Source: an uncultured Tateyamaria sp. (lineage in GTDB: Bacteria > Pseudomonadota > Alphaproteobacteria > Rhodobacterales > Rhodobacteraceae). Taken from it: a DNA stretch of 64,000 nucleotides. The notes under the pieces are model-generated. The model saw nothing but the letters and a program-made list of their open reading frames with translations. It was not told the DNA's origin and searched no databases. Below are positions 23,251-32,840 of this stretch, piece by piece (position 1 is the stretch's first letter; every line of letters starts with the position of its first letter). The position numbers and the translations under genes were made by a program. The stretch covers positions 16,252 to 80,251 of the forward strand of contig NZ_CANNCF010000008.1 of assembly GCF_947503045.1 (NCBI RefSeq). The letters are read 5' to 3'.

Positions 23251-25380
23251 TCACAGCGGGCCTGCCATGATCGCACTTTTGACGATGTCGGGTTTGGTTG
23301 CGACAAAGCGGATGTGTTCGCCGCCTGCGGTGGCGCAGGTGTCGCCGTTGTCCTGCAGGGTCACGTCGATGGGGCCGAGGATGTCCCAATCCGTCAGGTC
23401 CACATGCCCGTCCCTGAGGCCGAGGATGGTCTGGGGCAGGCCGGTGCGGCGGATGCGCAGGGTGATGTCGCCGCCGGTGATCTCGATGCGGTTCTGGCCG
23501 CCTTGCACGATCACTTCGGTCACGCCATCGCTACACAAGATGCGGTTTTTGCCGGAATGCGTGGTGACGATGTCGTGGCCCTTGCCGGTGATCACCGCCA
23601 TGTCGCCGCTGCCGCCATGGATGCGGTTGTGCCCGTCTGCGGTCTCGATCCGGTCGCGGCCCGATCCGGCCCAGATTTCGCTGCCCGTATGGCCTGTCGT
23701 GACGTGGTTGTCGCCCGCGTTCAGCCGTGCGCGCAACTGGTCGAGATGGCCCAGAATGGTATCGTCGCCGCTGCCACAGTCGATATCCAAGAGGAACCGA
23801 TTGTGTCCGCCGATGAAGTTGTAAAGGTTGCCGTGGTCGTTGCCGGTGACTCCGAAATAATCGGCCCCGGTCTTGTAATCCGCCGCCAGATACAGCCCCC
23901 GCACCCCGTCCGGCAGGCCGAGCGTGCCGTTTTCGCGCAATATGGCAAAGTTCTTGCGAAAGCCGGGGCTGGTATCTTGCGCGCTGAGGCTGCCAACCGA
24001 AATCGCGCCCTGTGCGGGCAGGGTGGTCGGCGGCAGCACCCCTTGGGTGACCGTGCAATAGGCGTTGGGTTCGGGTTCTGGTGTGTGCGTGTCGATGATT
24101 TCGAGCCCGTGGCGGCGGCAGGTTCTGACCAATGCGCGGTGCATGTCGGGGGTTGCGTCACCGCCTGAGAGGTCGTGCAGTTGCCAGGGATCGGTGCTGA
24201 GATCAAACAGCTGGGTCGAGCCGTCGAGATAACGGGTGTAGCGATACTTTCCCTTGCGGATCGAGGCACTGCCGAAAAAGAAGGTCGGCACGGCGCGGTC
24301 GGGATCGCGCGCGCCCTCGACCTGCGGGCGCAAGGATTTCCCGGCTGCGTGCTGCATCGGCGGACAATCGGCATAGTCGAGCACTGTCGGCCCGATATCG
24401 AGCAAGGCAACCGGATCGGTGATCGCGCGGCCCTCGGGTCGGTCGGGGTCGTGGATGATGATGGGAACGCCTGCGGCCTCTTCATACAGCGTATATTTTC
24501 GGAACCGGTTCTTGTCGCCGGGATGATACCCGTGATCGGCCAGCAGGATCACGATGGTATTGTCGGCATGATCGGAGGCCTTGAGCGCATCCCAGACCCG
24601 GCCCAGATGTTCATCCACATGGGTGAAGGCAGAAAAGTAGTTACGCACGCTTTTCTGCCAGAGGACCAGATCGGAACTGTCCATGTTTTCGGCCATGAAC
24701 TGGTCGGCAAAGGCGTTCTTGTCATGCGCGTTCCAGGCTTCGGGCTGCAGGAACGAGGCCTCGTCATACATGTCCTTGAAGCGGGCGGGGGTCTTGTAAG
24801 GCGAATGGGGGTGGTAAAACCCGACCTCGCGGTAAAAGGGCGCGGGGCGGTCATACCCTTGCAGGAACTTGACGGCCGAGGCGGCGCTTTGTGCGTCGTA
24901 ATAGCGGTCGTCAAAGCGTGGATCGGTGGTGCCGTGCCCTTTCATCAGCCCGCCATAGTTCTTGATCTTGGCGTTCTTACCGGGTCCGATATTCAGCGTC
25001 TCAGGGCCATGGGAATAAAGGACATTGTGGATCGCACCGGGCAGCGGTTTGAAGCGGTGATGCACCTTGCCCGCGTTCGAGCAGTAATAGCCGTCCTGTT
25101 TCAACCGGTAAGACCACATCTGTTCGGGACGCAGCACGTCAAAGACGTTGGTGTAGTTGTCGAAGATGCCCAGCTGGTGCGGGGTGAGGCCAGACATCAG
25201 GCTGGACCGGGACGGACCGCAAACCGGCACCTGACAATAGGCGGAGTGAAAGGCGGTGGATTGCGCGCAGATGCGATCAAGGTTCGGCGTCTGGAGTTCC
25301 GCGCCAAAAGCAGAGCGGTACTTCCAGTATGAAAACGCGTCATCGAGGCTGATCAGCAGGATGTTCTTGCGCGCGCTCAT
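23251..25380 (-). CDS. Cys-type sulfatase with RTX-like C-terminal tail
   Basis: Protein of 709 residues; ATG at 25380 overlaps the upstream stop (ATGA). Residues 1-450 are a type I sulfatase: LISLDDAF metal-binding aspartates near the N-terminus, VCGPSRSSLMSG with the C-x-P-S-R formylglycine site at about residue 53, and LLADHGYHPGDKNRF. The tail (about 510-690) holds nonapeptide-like Gly/Asp repeats such as CGSGDDTILG, AGSGRDRIET and HGGSGDMAVI, resembling a calcium-binding beta-roll. No N-terminal signal peptide is present, so export by a type I system through the tail is plausible. A formylglycine-generating enzyme would have to come from elsewhere. A fused RTX tail is unusual for sulfatases. 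Confidence 0.88.
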   Translation of the reverse strand: MSARKNILLISLDDAFSYWKYRSAFGAELQTPNLDRICAQSTAFHSAYCQVPVCGPSRSSLMSGLTPHQLGIFDNYTNVFDVLRPEQMWSYRLKQDGYYCSNAGKVHHRFKPLPGAIHNVLYSHGPETLNIGPGKNAKIKNYGGLMKGHGTTDPRFDDRYYDAQSAASAVKFLQGYDRPAPFYREVGFYHPHSPYKTPARFKDMYDEASFLQPEAWNAHDKNAFADQFMAENMDSSDLVLWQKSVRNYFSAFTHVDEHLGRVWDALKASDHADNTIVILLADHGYHPGDKNRFRKYTLYEEAAGVPIIIHDPDRPEGRAITDPVALLDIGPTVLDYADCPPMQHAAGKSLRPQVEGARDPDRAVPTFFFGSASIRKGKYRYTRYLDGSTQLFDLSTDPWQLHDLSGGDATPDMHRALVRTCRRHGLEIIDTHTPEPEPNAYCTVTQGVLPPTTLPAQGAISVGSLSAQDTSPGFRKNFAILRENGTLGLPDGVRGLYLAADYKTGADYFGVTGNDHGNLYNFIGGHNRFLLDIDCGSGDDTILGHLDQLRARLNAGDNHVTTGHTGSEIWAGSGRDRIETADGHNRIHGGSGDMAVITGKGHDIVTTHSGKNRILCSDGVTEVIVQGGQNRIEITGGDITLRIRRTGLPQTILGLRDGHVDLTDWDILGPIDVTLQDNGDTCATAGGEHIRFVATKPDIVKSAIMAGPL

Positions 25381-27539
25381 GCCTTGCCCCCCCGCGTGAT
25401 CGCAACGCGCCCCGACAGGGCATAGCGGTGCAACGGGGTGCCCGGCTGCATGACGCTGGGGCGTGTCCACGCATCGCGGATTGCGCCGGTGTTGGCAAAG
25501 CGGTTTTCGCCGGTCGGGGCGGTGGCACCCCATGCGTAAGTGACGTGCATTGGCCCGTCCGGCAGGTCGCCGTCGAGGGTCAGGGTCGCCTCGTTTCCGC
25601 TCACCTGCACGCCTGCGATGGCGGGGCCTTCACTGCTGAGCGCAAAGCCGTGCGGGCCGTCGCCCAGCACCAACGGGGCGAGGGTGGAAAAGGTCACTTT
25701 GATCGTGCGCCCCATTGCTTGTGCTTCGCGCATCGAAGGGCAGTACCAGCGCCCGCCGTCTTGCACGATGGCCACTGCCAGCGCCTCGAGTTCATCCACC
25801 TCCATATTTGCGGCGGGGGTCAGCGTTGCGGGCATGTCGTCCATCAGCGGGTATGGATAGGTGGGAGTTGCAACGATCAGGCCAAGGGCCGGGTGGGCGA
25901 TATCAAGCTGCCCTTCGGCGAGGATGACTTCTGACCTGCCATCGCGCGCGGTGCCGGCACTTTGTGAGGTGACGATCAGGGGAAAGCTCGCCTGTCCTGC
26001 GGCAACGGCGGCGTCATGGCGCAGGGCGTGCGCGACAGTTCCGTAGTGTTCGATGGCATCTTGCAGTGACGTGCCGGGTGCGCCGGAGAGGAGAGAGAGC
26101 GCGATGCGATCAAGATGAAAGCCCTTGTTCCAGCCTTGGAGGGCGTCGCGTGCGGCGCTGATCCTTTGGAGGAGGGTTTGGTAGAGCGGGCTTTCGGGCA
26201 GGGCCTCGTCCGCGACGATGCCTGCCTGCGGCTGCGACAGGGCGATGAGGGTGCGGTAGGCGTAACGTTTTTCGGCCGCGAGACGCTGTGTGGCAGCTCC
26301 GTGGGATCGCGCCTGACAGGGGGCCGCGCGCCCCGACAGGGCCTCGTCCACCACGTGATAGCGGAAATCCTCCGGCAAGGGGCGCGGCAGCCCGGCGCGA
26401 CTGCCAAAAGCGGCGATGCCAAGGGCGAGCGGGTGGGTTTCGCCAAGCGTGACCTCGCGCCGTTCCTCGAACCCCATGACCCGCCCTTCGTATTGGTCGG
26501 AGAGGTAGCGAAAGCCGGTGGGTTCATCGCGCAGGGCCCAGACATTTCCAAGAGTGCGCGGCCAGCGCCGCCCGCCGAGGGCAGGGGCCTCGGGCCGGTC
26601 GGGAAAATCTTCCGGAACGGATGTTTGCGCTTTTGGCGGTGCGGGCGCGGGGGCAGGGGCCTGTTCCTCTTGGGCCTTGCGCGCACGGGTGCGTTTGCGA
26701 AAGGCGGCGACGAAATCTGCGGCGCGCGCGTCTTTGCCACGGGCGGCGAGGTGGCCCTCCATCCCGCGCCGGTAGATGTAGAGATCGCGGCGCGCGCGCA
26801 GTTTTGGATACCAGTCGGCGGGGTCCAGCGTGCCTGCGACAGCCGCGATCACAAGGTCATCAAGCAGGCCCAGCCGTTTCAGCGCGATGCCGATGTCATC
26901 CACAAGGCCAACGGCGCGCAGGGGCGTGATCCGCTTGGCCGGCAGGCGGGCGACATGCTGGGCGTCCTGCCGGGAAAAGGGGTCATAGGCGACATAGGCG
27001 CGTTTCGTGTTGGTCAGCGCGCGGGTGGCGTCGGAATAGGGCAGGGACCAGTCGGTGGGGGCCTGGGGTTTGAACCGATCCTCCCACGGGACGGATGTGG
27101 GGCGCAGCGTGGATTGCGGATCAAAGGCGATGATGGTGGCACTAGGGATGAGTGGCGCAAAGGCGAGGGCGGCAAATCCGCCGCCATGCTTGGCCGCGCC
27201 GAAAAGGGCGACATCCTTGAACCGTTTGAAGAATCCCAGATCGCGGAGTTGTTCGAGCGTCTGGATCAGGTGGGGATCACGAAACCATGTGTCCTTGGGG
27301 GCGAGAATGGCCAGATGGCTCCACCCTTTTTGGCGGGCCAGACGGTCGGTCCATGCGGGCCAGTCAAGTTCGGGGTGATCGGTGTCTTGCGCTTGCCCAA
27401 AGCTGATGATCAGCTGTTTTGTATCCCGCTCGCACAGCAGAAGCTCCGCCGTGCCGACCCGTTGGTGGAAATCCTCGCTGCGCTGATCGGCGGGAATTTC
27501 GGCGTACCACGCGGGCAGGGAATGCGGCGTGTCGCTCAC
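25377..27539 (-). CDS. Two-part protein: degenerate hydrolase domain plus esterase-like C-terminal half
   Basis: Protein of 720 residues starting at a GTG that overlaps the upstream stop (GTGA). Residues about 25-270 align by eye with the proteins at 27536-28447 and 29464-30393: WFRDPHLIQTLEQLRDLGFF and FDPQSTL recur. The nucleophile elbow GTSMGG of those proteins is replaced by GAAKHGGG, so this domain has probably lost activity. After a Pro/Ala linker (about 300-325), the C-terminal half ends in a beta-sandwich-like segment (MHVTYAWGATAPTGENRFAN) reminiscent of the tail of SGNH-type carbohydrate esterases; that likeness is weak. Role in glycan modification inferred from context. Confidence 0.7.
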   Translation of the reverse strand: MSDTPHSLPAWYAEIPADQRSEDFHQRVGTAELLLCERDTKQLIISFGQAQDTDHPELDWPAWTDRLARQKGWSHLAILAPKDTWFRDPHLIQTLEQLRDLGFFKRFKDVALFGAAKHGGGFAALAFAPLIPSATIIAFDPQSTLRPTSVPWEDRFKPQAPTDWSLPYSDATRALTNTKRAYVAYDPFSRQDAQHVARLPAKRITPLRAVGLVDDIGIALKRLGLLDDLVIAAVAGTLDPADWYPKLRARRDLYIYRRGMEGHLAARGKDARAADFVAAFRKRTRARKAQEEQAPAPAPAPPKAQTSVPEDFPDRPEAPALGGRRWPRTLGNVWALRDEPTGFRYLSDQYEGRVMGFEERREVTLGETHPLALGIAAFGSRAGLPRPLPEDFRYHVVDEALSGRAAPCQARSHGAATQRLAAEKRYAYRTLIALSQPQAGIVADEALPESPLYQTLLQRISAARDALQGWNKGFHLDRIALSLLSGAPGTSLQDAIEHYGTVAHALRHDAAVAAGQASFPLIVTSQSAGTARDGRSEVILAEGQLDIAHPALGLIVATPTYPYPLMDDMPATLTPAANMEVDELEALAVAIVQDGGRWYCPSMREAQAMGRTIKVTFSTLAPLVLGDGPHGFALSSEGPAIAGVQVSGNEATLTLDGDLPDGPMHVTYAWGATAPTGENRFANTGAIRDAWTRPSVMQPGTPLHRYALSGRVAITRGGKA

Positions 27540-28447
27540 AATTGATCCGGTCGTAGCGACTTGGCCGCCTGTTTCATGGCACGGCGGAAATGGGGCCGCT
27601 GGTCGTCGCCTGACATCTCGATCACCTTGCGGCACCAGCGGTGGATGAGCAGGGGATGCTTACGTTCGAGCAGCTTGTTCAGGACCGATTTCTGATAGCG
27701 CGGCAGTTCCTTGCGCGCGGTCATCAACTTGTAGATCTCGTACGCTTCGGGGCGGCCGTTCACGCACAACTCGACCGTATCCTTGAGCTTACCGATGCGA
27801 TTAAAGGCGCTGGTCAGACCGTGGCCGAAATGGCGGCAGCGGATCTTGACCACGTTGTCGTTCTGATAAAGGGCCGCGTGCATCGCATCCTCGGCCACGT
27901 AGGGGTCAAAGAACAGATAGACCACCTCGGCGCTCGCCGACTGGTCGGGGCCATAGGAATAGCGCCCGGAAAAATCCTGTTTCCACGACCGGTGATAGCG
28001 GGTTTCCCAGCCGGAGGTGATCCGCCGTTCAAGCGTGGCCTGCGGGTTCATCGCCAGCACCTTGGCCCCGGGAGCGGCGGCGCAGAACACGGTGGCCGCA
28101 TATCCGGCCATCGAAGTGCCGTAGAACACCACGTTGTCGAACTGGTCAAAGAACCCGGTGTCGCGCAACTCGTCAAAGAAATCATGCACCGCATCGTCGC
28201 GATACCACGTCCAGCCATGCGCGCCGATCCCAAGCGACGACCAGCCACGTGACGAGATGAACTGACTGCCCCACGGCATCCGATCGGCCACATCCTGACG
28301 GACGTCATCGAGGTTGTCGAAGGTCACCACAAGTGTCTTGTCGCCCTTGATGTACAACGCGTTGTGCTGGTCGCCGAGTTGGCGGAAAAAGCCGTGCTCT
28401 GCCCCCATCTCGGCCAGCGTATCGGCCCATGCGATGCGTTTGTTCAT
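27536..28447 (-). CDS. Alpha/beta-hydrolase-like protein (paralogue B)
   Basis: Protein of 303 residues. A strand-rich N-terminus (KTLVVTFDNLDDVRQD) is followed by GWSSLGIGAHGWTWYRDD and a nucleophile-elbow-like VVFYGTSMAGYAA (GxSxG). A late GHG (HFGHGLTSAF) could supply the catalytic His. It is closely related to the protein at 29464-30393. No signal peptide. It sits between a glycosyltransferase gene (9-bp gap) and the two-part protein (overlap), so it is in the glycan operon. Substrate unknown; related proteins are often given unrelated database names, which I would not trust. Confidence 0.75.
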   Translation of the reverse strand: MNKRIAWADTLAEMGAEHGFFRQLGDQHNALYIKGDKTLVVTFDNLDDVRQDVADRMPWGSQFISSRGWSSLGIGAHGWTWYRDDAVHDFFDELRDTGFFDQFDNVVFYGTSMAGYAATVFCAAAPGAKVLAMNPQATLERRITSGWETRYHRSWKQDFSGRYSYGPDQSASAEVVYLFFDPYVAEDAMHAALYQNDNVVKIRCRHFGHGLTSAFNRIGKLKDTVELCVNGRPEAYEIYKLMTARKELPRYQKSVLNKLLERKHPLLIHRWCRKVIEMSGDDQRPHFRRAMKQAAKSLRPDQL

Positions 28448-28456
28448 GCCACTATC

Positions 28457-29467
28457 CTATCCATCCTTGGGCGCAAACAACGTCGCCGCATTGTTCTGGA
28501 TCGTATCGCGGCAGGTTTTTACAAATTGCTTATCGACGAGATGATCGCGGCAGATCTTGGTCATGGAGGACTCGCCCTTGAGCGCCTCAATCCCGATCTT
28601 GGCCTGAAATTCGGGGTCATTGACGGGGGCGTTCGACACTTTCTTTTTCGCCGGGATCGGGGCAGCGGCGGGGTCAATGCCGTGTTTGGCGATCAGCCCG
28701 TCCATGAAACTGCCCCGGCGCGGGGTGTTGTTTTCCTTTTCCTCAAGGCGCGGTTTCATTCGGCGGGCCCAGAAATGGACGCCGCGGGTCTGTTCGGTCA
28801 GCCGTTCCTCGATGTTAAAACGGGACATGATCATGTGGTTCCGGTCGGGGAACGAGATCGGATAGAACACGGTTTGCGGCTCTGCGTGCTCGATCTCGCC
28901 CGTTTTTTCGAGGAAGTAGGTGACTGAGGCCGGGCCGGTGAAGCCCCAGGCCTGTTCCGTCATGTGCACAGGGTTGCCCGCGTCCTTTTCAGCCTGCAAT
29001 TCCTTTTGCTGCCACTTCTTCAGCCACGGCGCGATGGCGTATTCGTCCTTGAAGAAATCAAGCAAGCCCACGAGCGTCTTGGAATCCGATGGCAGACCCA
29101 GCACCGCGTTGCACACCTGACCGGGTTTTTCCCAGCCATAGACAAAGGGGCTGTCGAAATCGAAGGGGCGATAGCAGTACATATCCGCGTCCACCCAGAT
29201 GCTGTCGGTCTTGGCCAGCAGGTGCAGGCGCCACATATCCGCATGGATCGCGGGGCTGCCGTTGCGGGCGTGGATCAGCATCGGTTCGGAGGGAAAGATG
29301 TCCTCCGCATCGCCCGCGTGGACCCCTTCGGGCAGGTTGGGGATGGGTGAATAGCTGTACAGGGTGATGTGGTGCCCCTGATCGGCAAAGGATTTCAGGC
29401 ACAGTTGTTCTAGCCAGGACAAACGCCCGCCGATCCAGAGAGAGGCGATATTGGGAAGGGGTTTCAT
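28457..29467 (-). CDS. Glycosyltransferase with DxD motif
   Basis: Protein of 336 residues. LWIGGRLSWLEQLCLKSF at the N-terminus and HADMWRLHLLAKTDSIWVDADMYCYRP around residue 90 are the pattern of the sugar-binding DxD glycosyltransferases (GT32 / capsular polysaccharide type), with DAD coordinating the metal and nucleotide sugar. GFTGPASVTYFLEK is the usual acceptor-side segment. The C-terminal 80 residues are charged and probably disordered. ATGA overlap with the gene at 29464. Cytoplasmic enzyme, probably for exopolysaccharide or glycoprotein glycans. Confidence 0.82.
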   Translation of the reverse strand: MKPLPNIASLWIGGRLSWLEQLCLKSFADQGHHITLYSYSPIPNLPEGVHAGDAEDIFPSEPMLIHARNGSPAIHADMWRLHLLAKTDSIWVDADMYCYRPFDFDSPFVYGWEKPGQVCNAVLGLPSDSKTLVGLLDFFKDEYAIAPWLKKWQQKELQAEKDAGNPVHMTEQAWGFTGPASVTYFLEKTGEIEHAEPQTVFYPISFPDRNHMIMSRFNIEERLTEQTRGVHFWARRMKPRLEEKENNTPRRGSFMDGLIAKHGIDPAAAPIPAKKKVSNAPVNDPEFQAKIGIEALKGESSMTKICRDHLVDKQFVKTCRDTIQNNAATLFAPKDG

Positions 29468-30393
29468 GCGTTTTCCCGCAGGTGCTGGCGCGCGCGTTGG
29501 GCGGCCTGTTTGAAATGGGGGGCGGGGCGCATCTTGAGGATGGAAAAGCAGTAGCGGATTAGCAGCCGGTGCTTGTCGCTGTCCTCAAGGTGCCGCAGCA
29601 GCGCCTTTTGATACATCTTTGAACCATGTCGCTGACGCAGCAGGTGGCGTACATCCGTCGGGCTGAGCGTGTCGTTGATCACACCGGCAACGATGGGTTT
29701 GAGGATGCCCATGTCGCGCCACATCGTCAGCATGCCGTGGCCCATGAACGGGCAGCCCATGTGGATCACGTTGGGGTTCTGAAACAGGGTGGCGTGCATA
29801 GCGTCCTGCGGCATACGGGAATCGTAGAAGATCCAGACCTTGTCTGCATCCACCGACATATCCGGCGCATAACCGTAGGGGCCGAAATAGTCGTGTTTCC
29901 ACGAACGACGATAGCGGTGATCCCAGCCGGCGCGGTCGCGGTCCATGGTGGCCTGCGGGCTGATGGCGACCACCGTGGCACCGGGGCAGGCCGCAGAAAA
30001 GGCGGCCGCCGCATAGCCGCCCATCGAGGTGCCGTAGAATACGACGCGCTCGAATTTATCAAAGAAATTCTCGTCCCGCAGATTGTCGAAGAAGGCAAAC
30101 ATGTGCGGGTCTCGGTACCAAGTGGGCCCGTGCGCCATAATCCCCAGCGATGACCAGCCCTGCGCCGAGATGAAATCGACCGCCCATGGCAGGCGGTTGG
30201 GATCCTGGCGGACGTCATCAAGGTTGTCGAACACCACGACCAGCGTCTTGCCCAGTTCGCCCTCTTCGGGGATGTGGATGGCCTTGTGCAGGGGACCGAT
30301 TTCCTCGAAAAACCCCTCCTTTTCGGCCCGCTCGGCCAGCGTTGCGCGCCACGCTTCGCGTATGATCTGCTTTTTCTGTTCGGACTTTGCCAT
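29464..30393 (-). CDS. Alpha/beta-hydrolase-like protein (paralogue A)
   Basis: Protein of 309 residues with the same architecture as paralogue B: LVVVFDNLDDVRQDPNRLPW, GWSSLGIMAHGPTWYRDPHM, nucleophile elbow VVFYGTSMGGYAAAAF, SPQATMDRDRAGW, and GHGMLTMW near the expected catalytic His. First gene of the tightly packed seven-gene operon running to 21439; 197 bp separate it from the next gene upstream. A basic helical C-terminus (HFKQAAQRARQHL) is shared with paralogue B. Substrate unknown. Confidence 0.77.
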   Translation of the reverse strand: MAKSEQKKQIIREAWRATLAERAEKEGFFEEIGPLHKAIHIPEEGELGKTLVVVFDNLDDVRQDPNRLPWAVDFISAQGWSSLGIMAHGPTWYRDPHMFAFFDNLRDENFFDKFERVVFYGTSMGGYAAAAFSAACPGATVVAISPQATMDRDRAGWDHRYRRSWKHDYFGPYGYAPDMSVDADKVWIFYDSRMPQDAMHATLFQNPNVIHMGCPFMGHGMLTMWRDMGILKPIVAGVINDTLSPTDVRHLLRQRHGSKMYQKALLRHLEDSDKHRLLIRYCFSILKMRPAPHFKQAAQRARQHLRENA

Positions 30394-30590
30394 CTCTTAC
30401 GGGGCTTTCCTGCGCTGCTCGTCTGCCTTCGTGGCCATTTTGGCCTTATTATGCACTTTGTTTCCGTATTTGAAACAGTTCTGATGGGTGCAGTGGTGCC
30501 TCAATCAGCGGCTTAGCAAGGCAATGTGGCGGAAAATGGACAGGGTGCCGCTTTTGTCCGGGGCCTGCGATGCAGGCAAAGCATCAACCC

Positions 30591-32840
30591 CTAGTGCTGC
30601 GTCGATCCCTGCAATTCGACGGTAAAGAACCAGTCCTCGTCCTGCGGTTTCTCCACGATATCATCAGGCACCACGGCGGGACCGGACAGGAACACGTTGG
30701 CGCCAAAATGGGTGTGCAGCGTCGACAGCTTCTCCATCCGTGGGCTGGTCAGTTCAGCGTAGAAATTCGCGTAGTTCTCGGTTGCCTTGAGCGCGTCGAT
30801 CTTCGCACGGTGGCAGGCGACGGAATGGGCATGGGCGGCGGCGATGTCCGGGTCGGCCATCAGGCGCGCCAGTTCTTCTTTCATGCGCGGCAGGCGGGAC
30901 AGGATCGAGGTTTCAGCCTCGGCGTTGTTGTTCATCCGGAACCAGTAGGCGAGGCCCTGATCGCGATCCACATGGTTCACCCGACCCCGGTCACGCTTGA
31001 CCAGAAAGCTCTCGGCTGAGCGCACCGCATAGTGGTTGAGCTGCACAAGATCATAACCATAGGTGTCCGTGGTCGAGCGCCACGCGTTGCGATAGACATC
31101 TGGCGGCATCGGCTTGCCCGACCCGTTGACCCAGTTGATGCGATCCCAGAACTGCGGCTTGAGGCCCTTGGGGCGGTGCACGCCCAGCTTTTTGAAGATG
31201 CCGTTGGTCAGGAACAGGGTCTTGAACCCCCAGGCCTGATGCGGCTTGCGCGCAAGTTCGGGGGCACACATCTGGAACTGTTCGGTGATGGGCTGATCGA
31301 CGTATTCATGCACGTTGCCATTGCCAAACAGCCGCCATGTCATCGAAATCATGTTGGCGTCCGGGACGGCCGCGAACAGCGCATCGAGCGTGCCATCCCC
31401 CACCTTGATGTTCACATATTCATCGACGTCGATGCAGGTGACCCACTTGGCCTGTTTGATCACCTTTTCGCTTTCGGCGGATTGCAGTGCGGCGTGCTGG
31501 GGTTTGAGGCCCATGTCCTCGAATTTGTTGATCCGGTGCTGCACAATGCCTTTGGCCTGCAACATCTCAAGCATCGTGTCCGTGCCGTCGGTGCAGTCGT
31601 TGGTGTAGACGATGATGTCGTCAAAGCCGATGGAGCGGTGATAGGCGAGCCATTCGAGGATAAACGGCCCCTCATTCTTCATCGTGGTCACGATGGCGCA
31701 GCGCCCGCGCCCTTTCGGCACATTGTCGAGCTTGTCTTCGGGCATGCGCACGGGGTCATGGTCGAAGAGGTCTGCGGCGCGTTTAAGCAGTTCCTCGCTT
31801 TCCACCAGCGAGGATTTGGGCACGATCTTGGCCACCGCGCGTGTGGGGTGGCGCAGAGACATATGGCGGTAAAAGTGGCCGTTTGCGTCCTCGTCCGGCT
31901 CGCCATTGCCGATGCGCACGGGCCGCCAGACAGCAGTGTCAGGGGCGCGGTCGGGTGCGATGCAAAACCGTTTGCGCATTTTGGTGCGGTCAAATTGCAC
32001 GCAGATATGATCGCCAAAGCGGATCGGATCGCCGTTGCGCACGCGCCACGGATAGCATTGTTCGCCCTGCAACTGGATCACCCCACCTTGGGCGCGCACG
32101 GCCGTGTCGAACACGGTGAGATCGCCACGGGTGATCAGATCGTAGACCTCCACATTGGCCACGGCGCGGGCGCGTTGCAGGAACCGTTCGCGGATGATTT
32201 CGAAGACGCCAAACGCACCCAGCGGGGCGGACCACGGATCAGGATCAGGCAGTTTCATCCGGTCCTTGCCGGGCGCGCCGGGTGCGCTGAACGGATGTCC
32301 TTCGGGCGGTTGGCCTGCTTGGCCGAGAGGCACATCGCTGCTCAGGATCAGCACGGTACAAGAGATCGCCTGCGCCGCGATGCCCGCCGCGAGGTCCTTG
32401 GCAAAACGTTTGTCACTGCCAGGTTTCGCCTGATCGAGCAGTACCACGCCCTCAAGTTCATGATGCGCGACGTGATAGGCAAGCCAGTCGAGCACGGTGT
32501 CCGCACTTTCCCCATTGCGCACCGAGGCAAGGCAGTTGAGGCCCTCGAACAGGTCGTGTTCGGGCAGGCTGGGCGTGATGTCGATGGGCTGGCCGTCTAT
32601 TGTGATCGCGAGGGCTGCGTCATCGGGCAGGGCAAAGGTCAGAATGGGGGCCTCGCCGATGCTTTTGGCCGTCACGAGGGTCGCACCGGGTGGCGGAGTG
32701 ACGGCAGAGGCCTGAACATTGGCATCGAAAAACAGGGTGAGGTGGCGCGCGTCGGTTGCCTGCGCAATCACCGCATCCAGCAGGGTGCCCCCGGGCACGG
32801 GTTGTGCGCTCAGTCGGCGATGCAGGACAGGATCGCTCAT
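30591..32840 (-). CDS. Large glycosyltransferase, family 2-like
   Basis: Protein of 749 residues using the ATG at 32840; the frame is open further upstream but has no better start. About 1-350 is an N-terminal region of unknown function. From about 380 comes a family-2-type catalytic domain: CAIVTTMKNEGPFILEWLAYH, DDIIVYTNDCTDGTD, the metal-binding IDVDEYV near 470, and WRLFGNGNVHEY. This is the Glyco_tranf_2_4/GT92-like arrangement common in roseobacters. It is probably separately promoted from the operon at 30393, 197 bp downstream. The acceptor is unknown; a cell-surface glycan is likely. Confidence 0.82.
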   Translation of the reverse strand: MSDPVLHRRLSAQPVPGGTLLDAVIAQATDARHLTLFFDANVQASAVTPPPGATLVTAKSIGEAPILTFALPDDAALAITIDGQPIDITPSLPEHDLFEGLNCLASVRNGESADTVLDWLAYHVAHHELEGVVLLDQAKPGSDKRFAKDLAAGIAAQAISCTVLILSSDVPLGQAGQPPEGHPFSAPGAPGKDRMKLPDPDPWSAPLGAFGVFEIIRERFLQRARAVANVEVYDLITRGDLTVFDTAVRAQGGVIQLQGEQCYPWRVRNGDPIRFGDHICVQFDRTKMRKRFCIAPDRAPDTAVWRPVRIGNGEPDEDANGHFYRHMSLRHPTRAVAKIVPKSSLVESEELLKRAADLFDHDPVRMPEDKLDNVPKGRGRCAIVTTMKNEGPFILEWLAYHRSIGFDDIIVYTNDCTDGTDTMLEMLQAKGIVQHRINKFEDMGLKPQHAALQSAESEKVIKQAKWVTCIDVDEYVNIKVGDGTLDALFAAVPDANMISMTWRLFGNGNVHEYVDQPITEQFQMCAPELARKPHQAWGFKTLFLTNGIFKKLGVHRPKGLKPQFWDRINWVNGSGKPMPPDVYRNAWRSTTDTYGYDLVQLNHYAVRSAESFLVKRDRGRVNHVDRDQGLAYWFRMNNNAEAETSILSRLPRMKEELARLMADPDIAAAHAHSVACHRAKIDALKATENYANFYAELTSPRMEKLSTLHTHFGANVFLSGPAVVPDDIVEKPQDEDWFFTVELQGSTQH

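Noticed and set aside
25381..25533. N-terminal 51-residue extension of the sulfatase
   Set aside because: It lies inside the upstream gene and lacks sulfatase-like sequence; the ATG at 25380 has the ATGA overlap typical of this operon.
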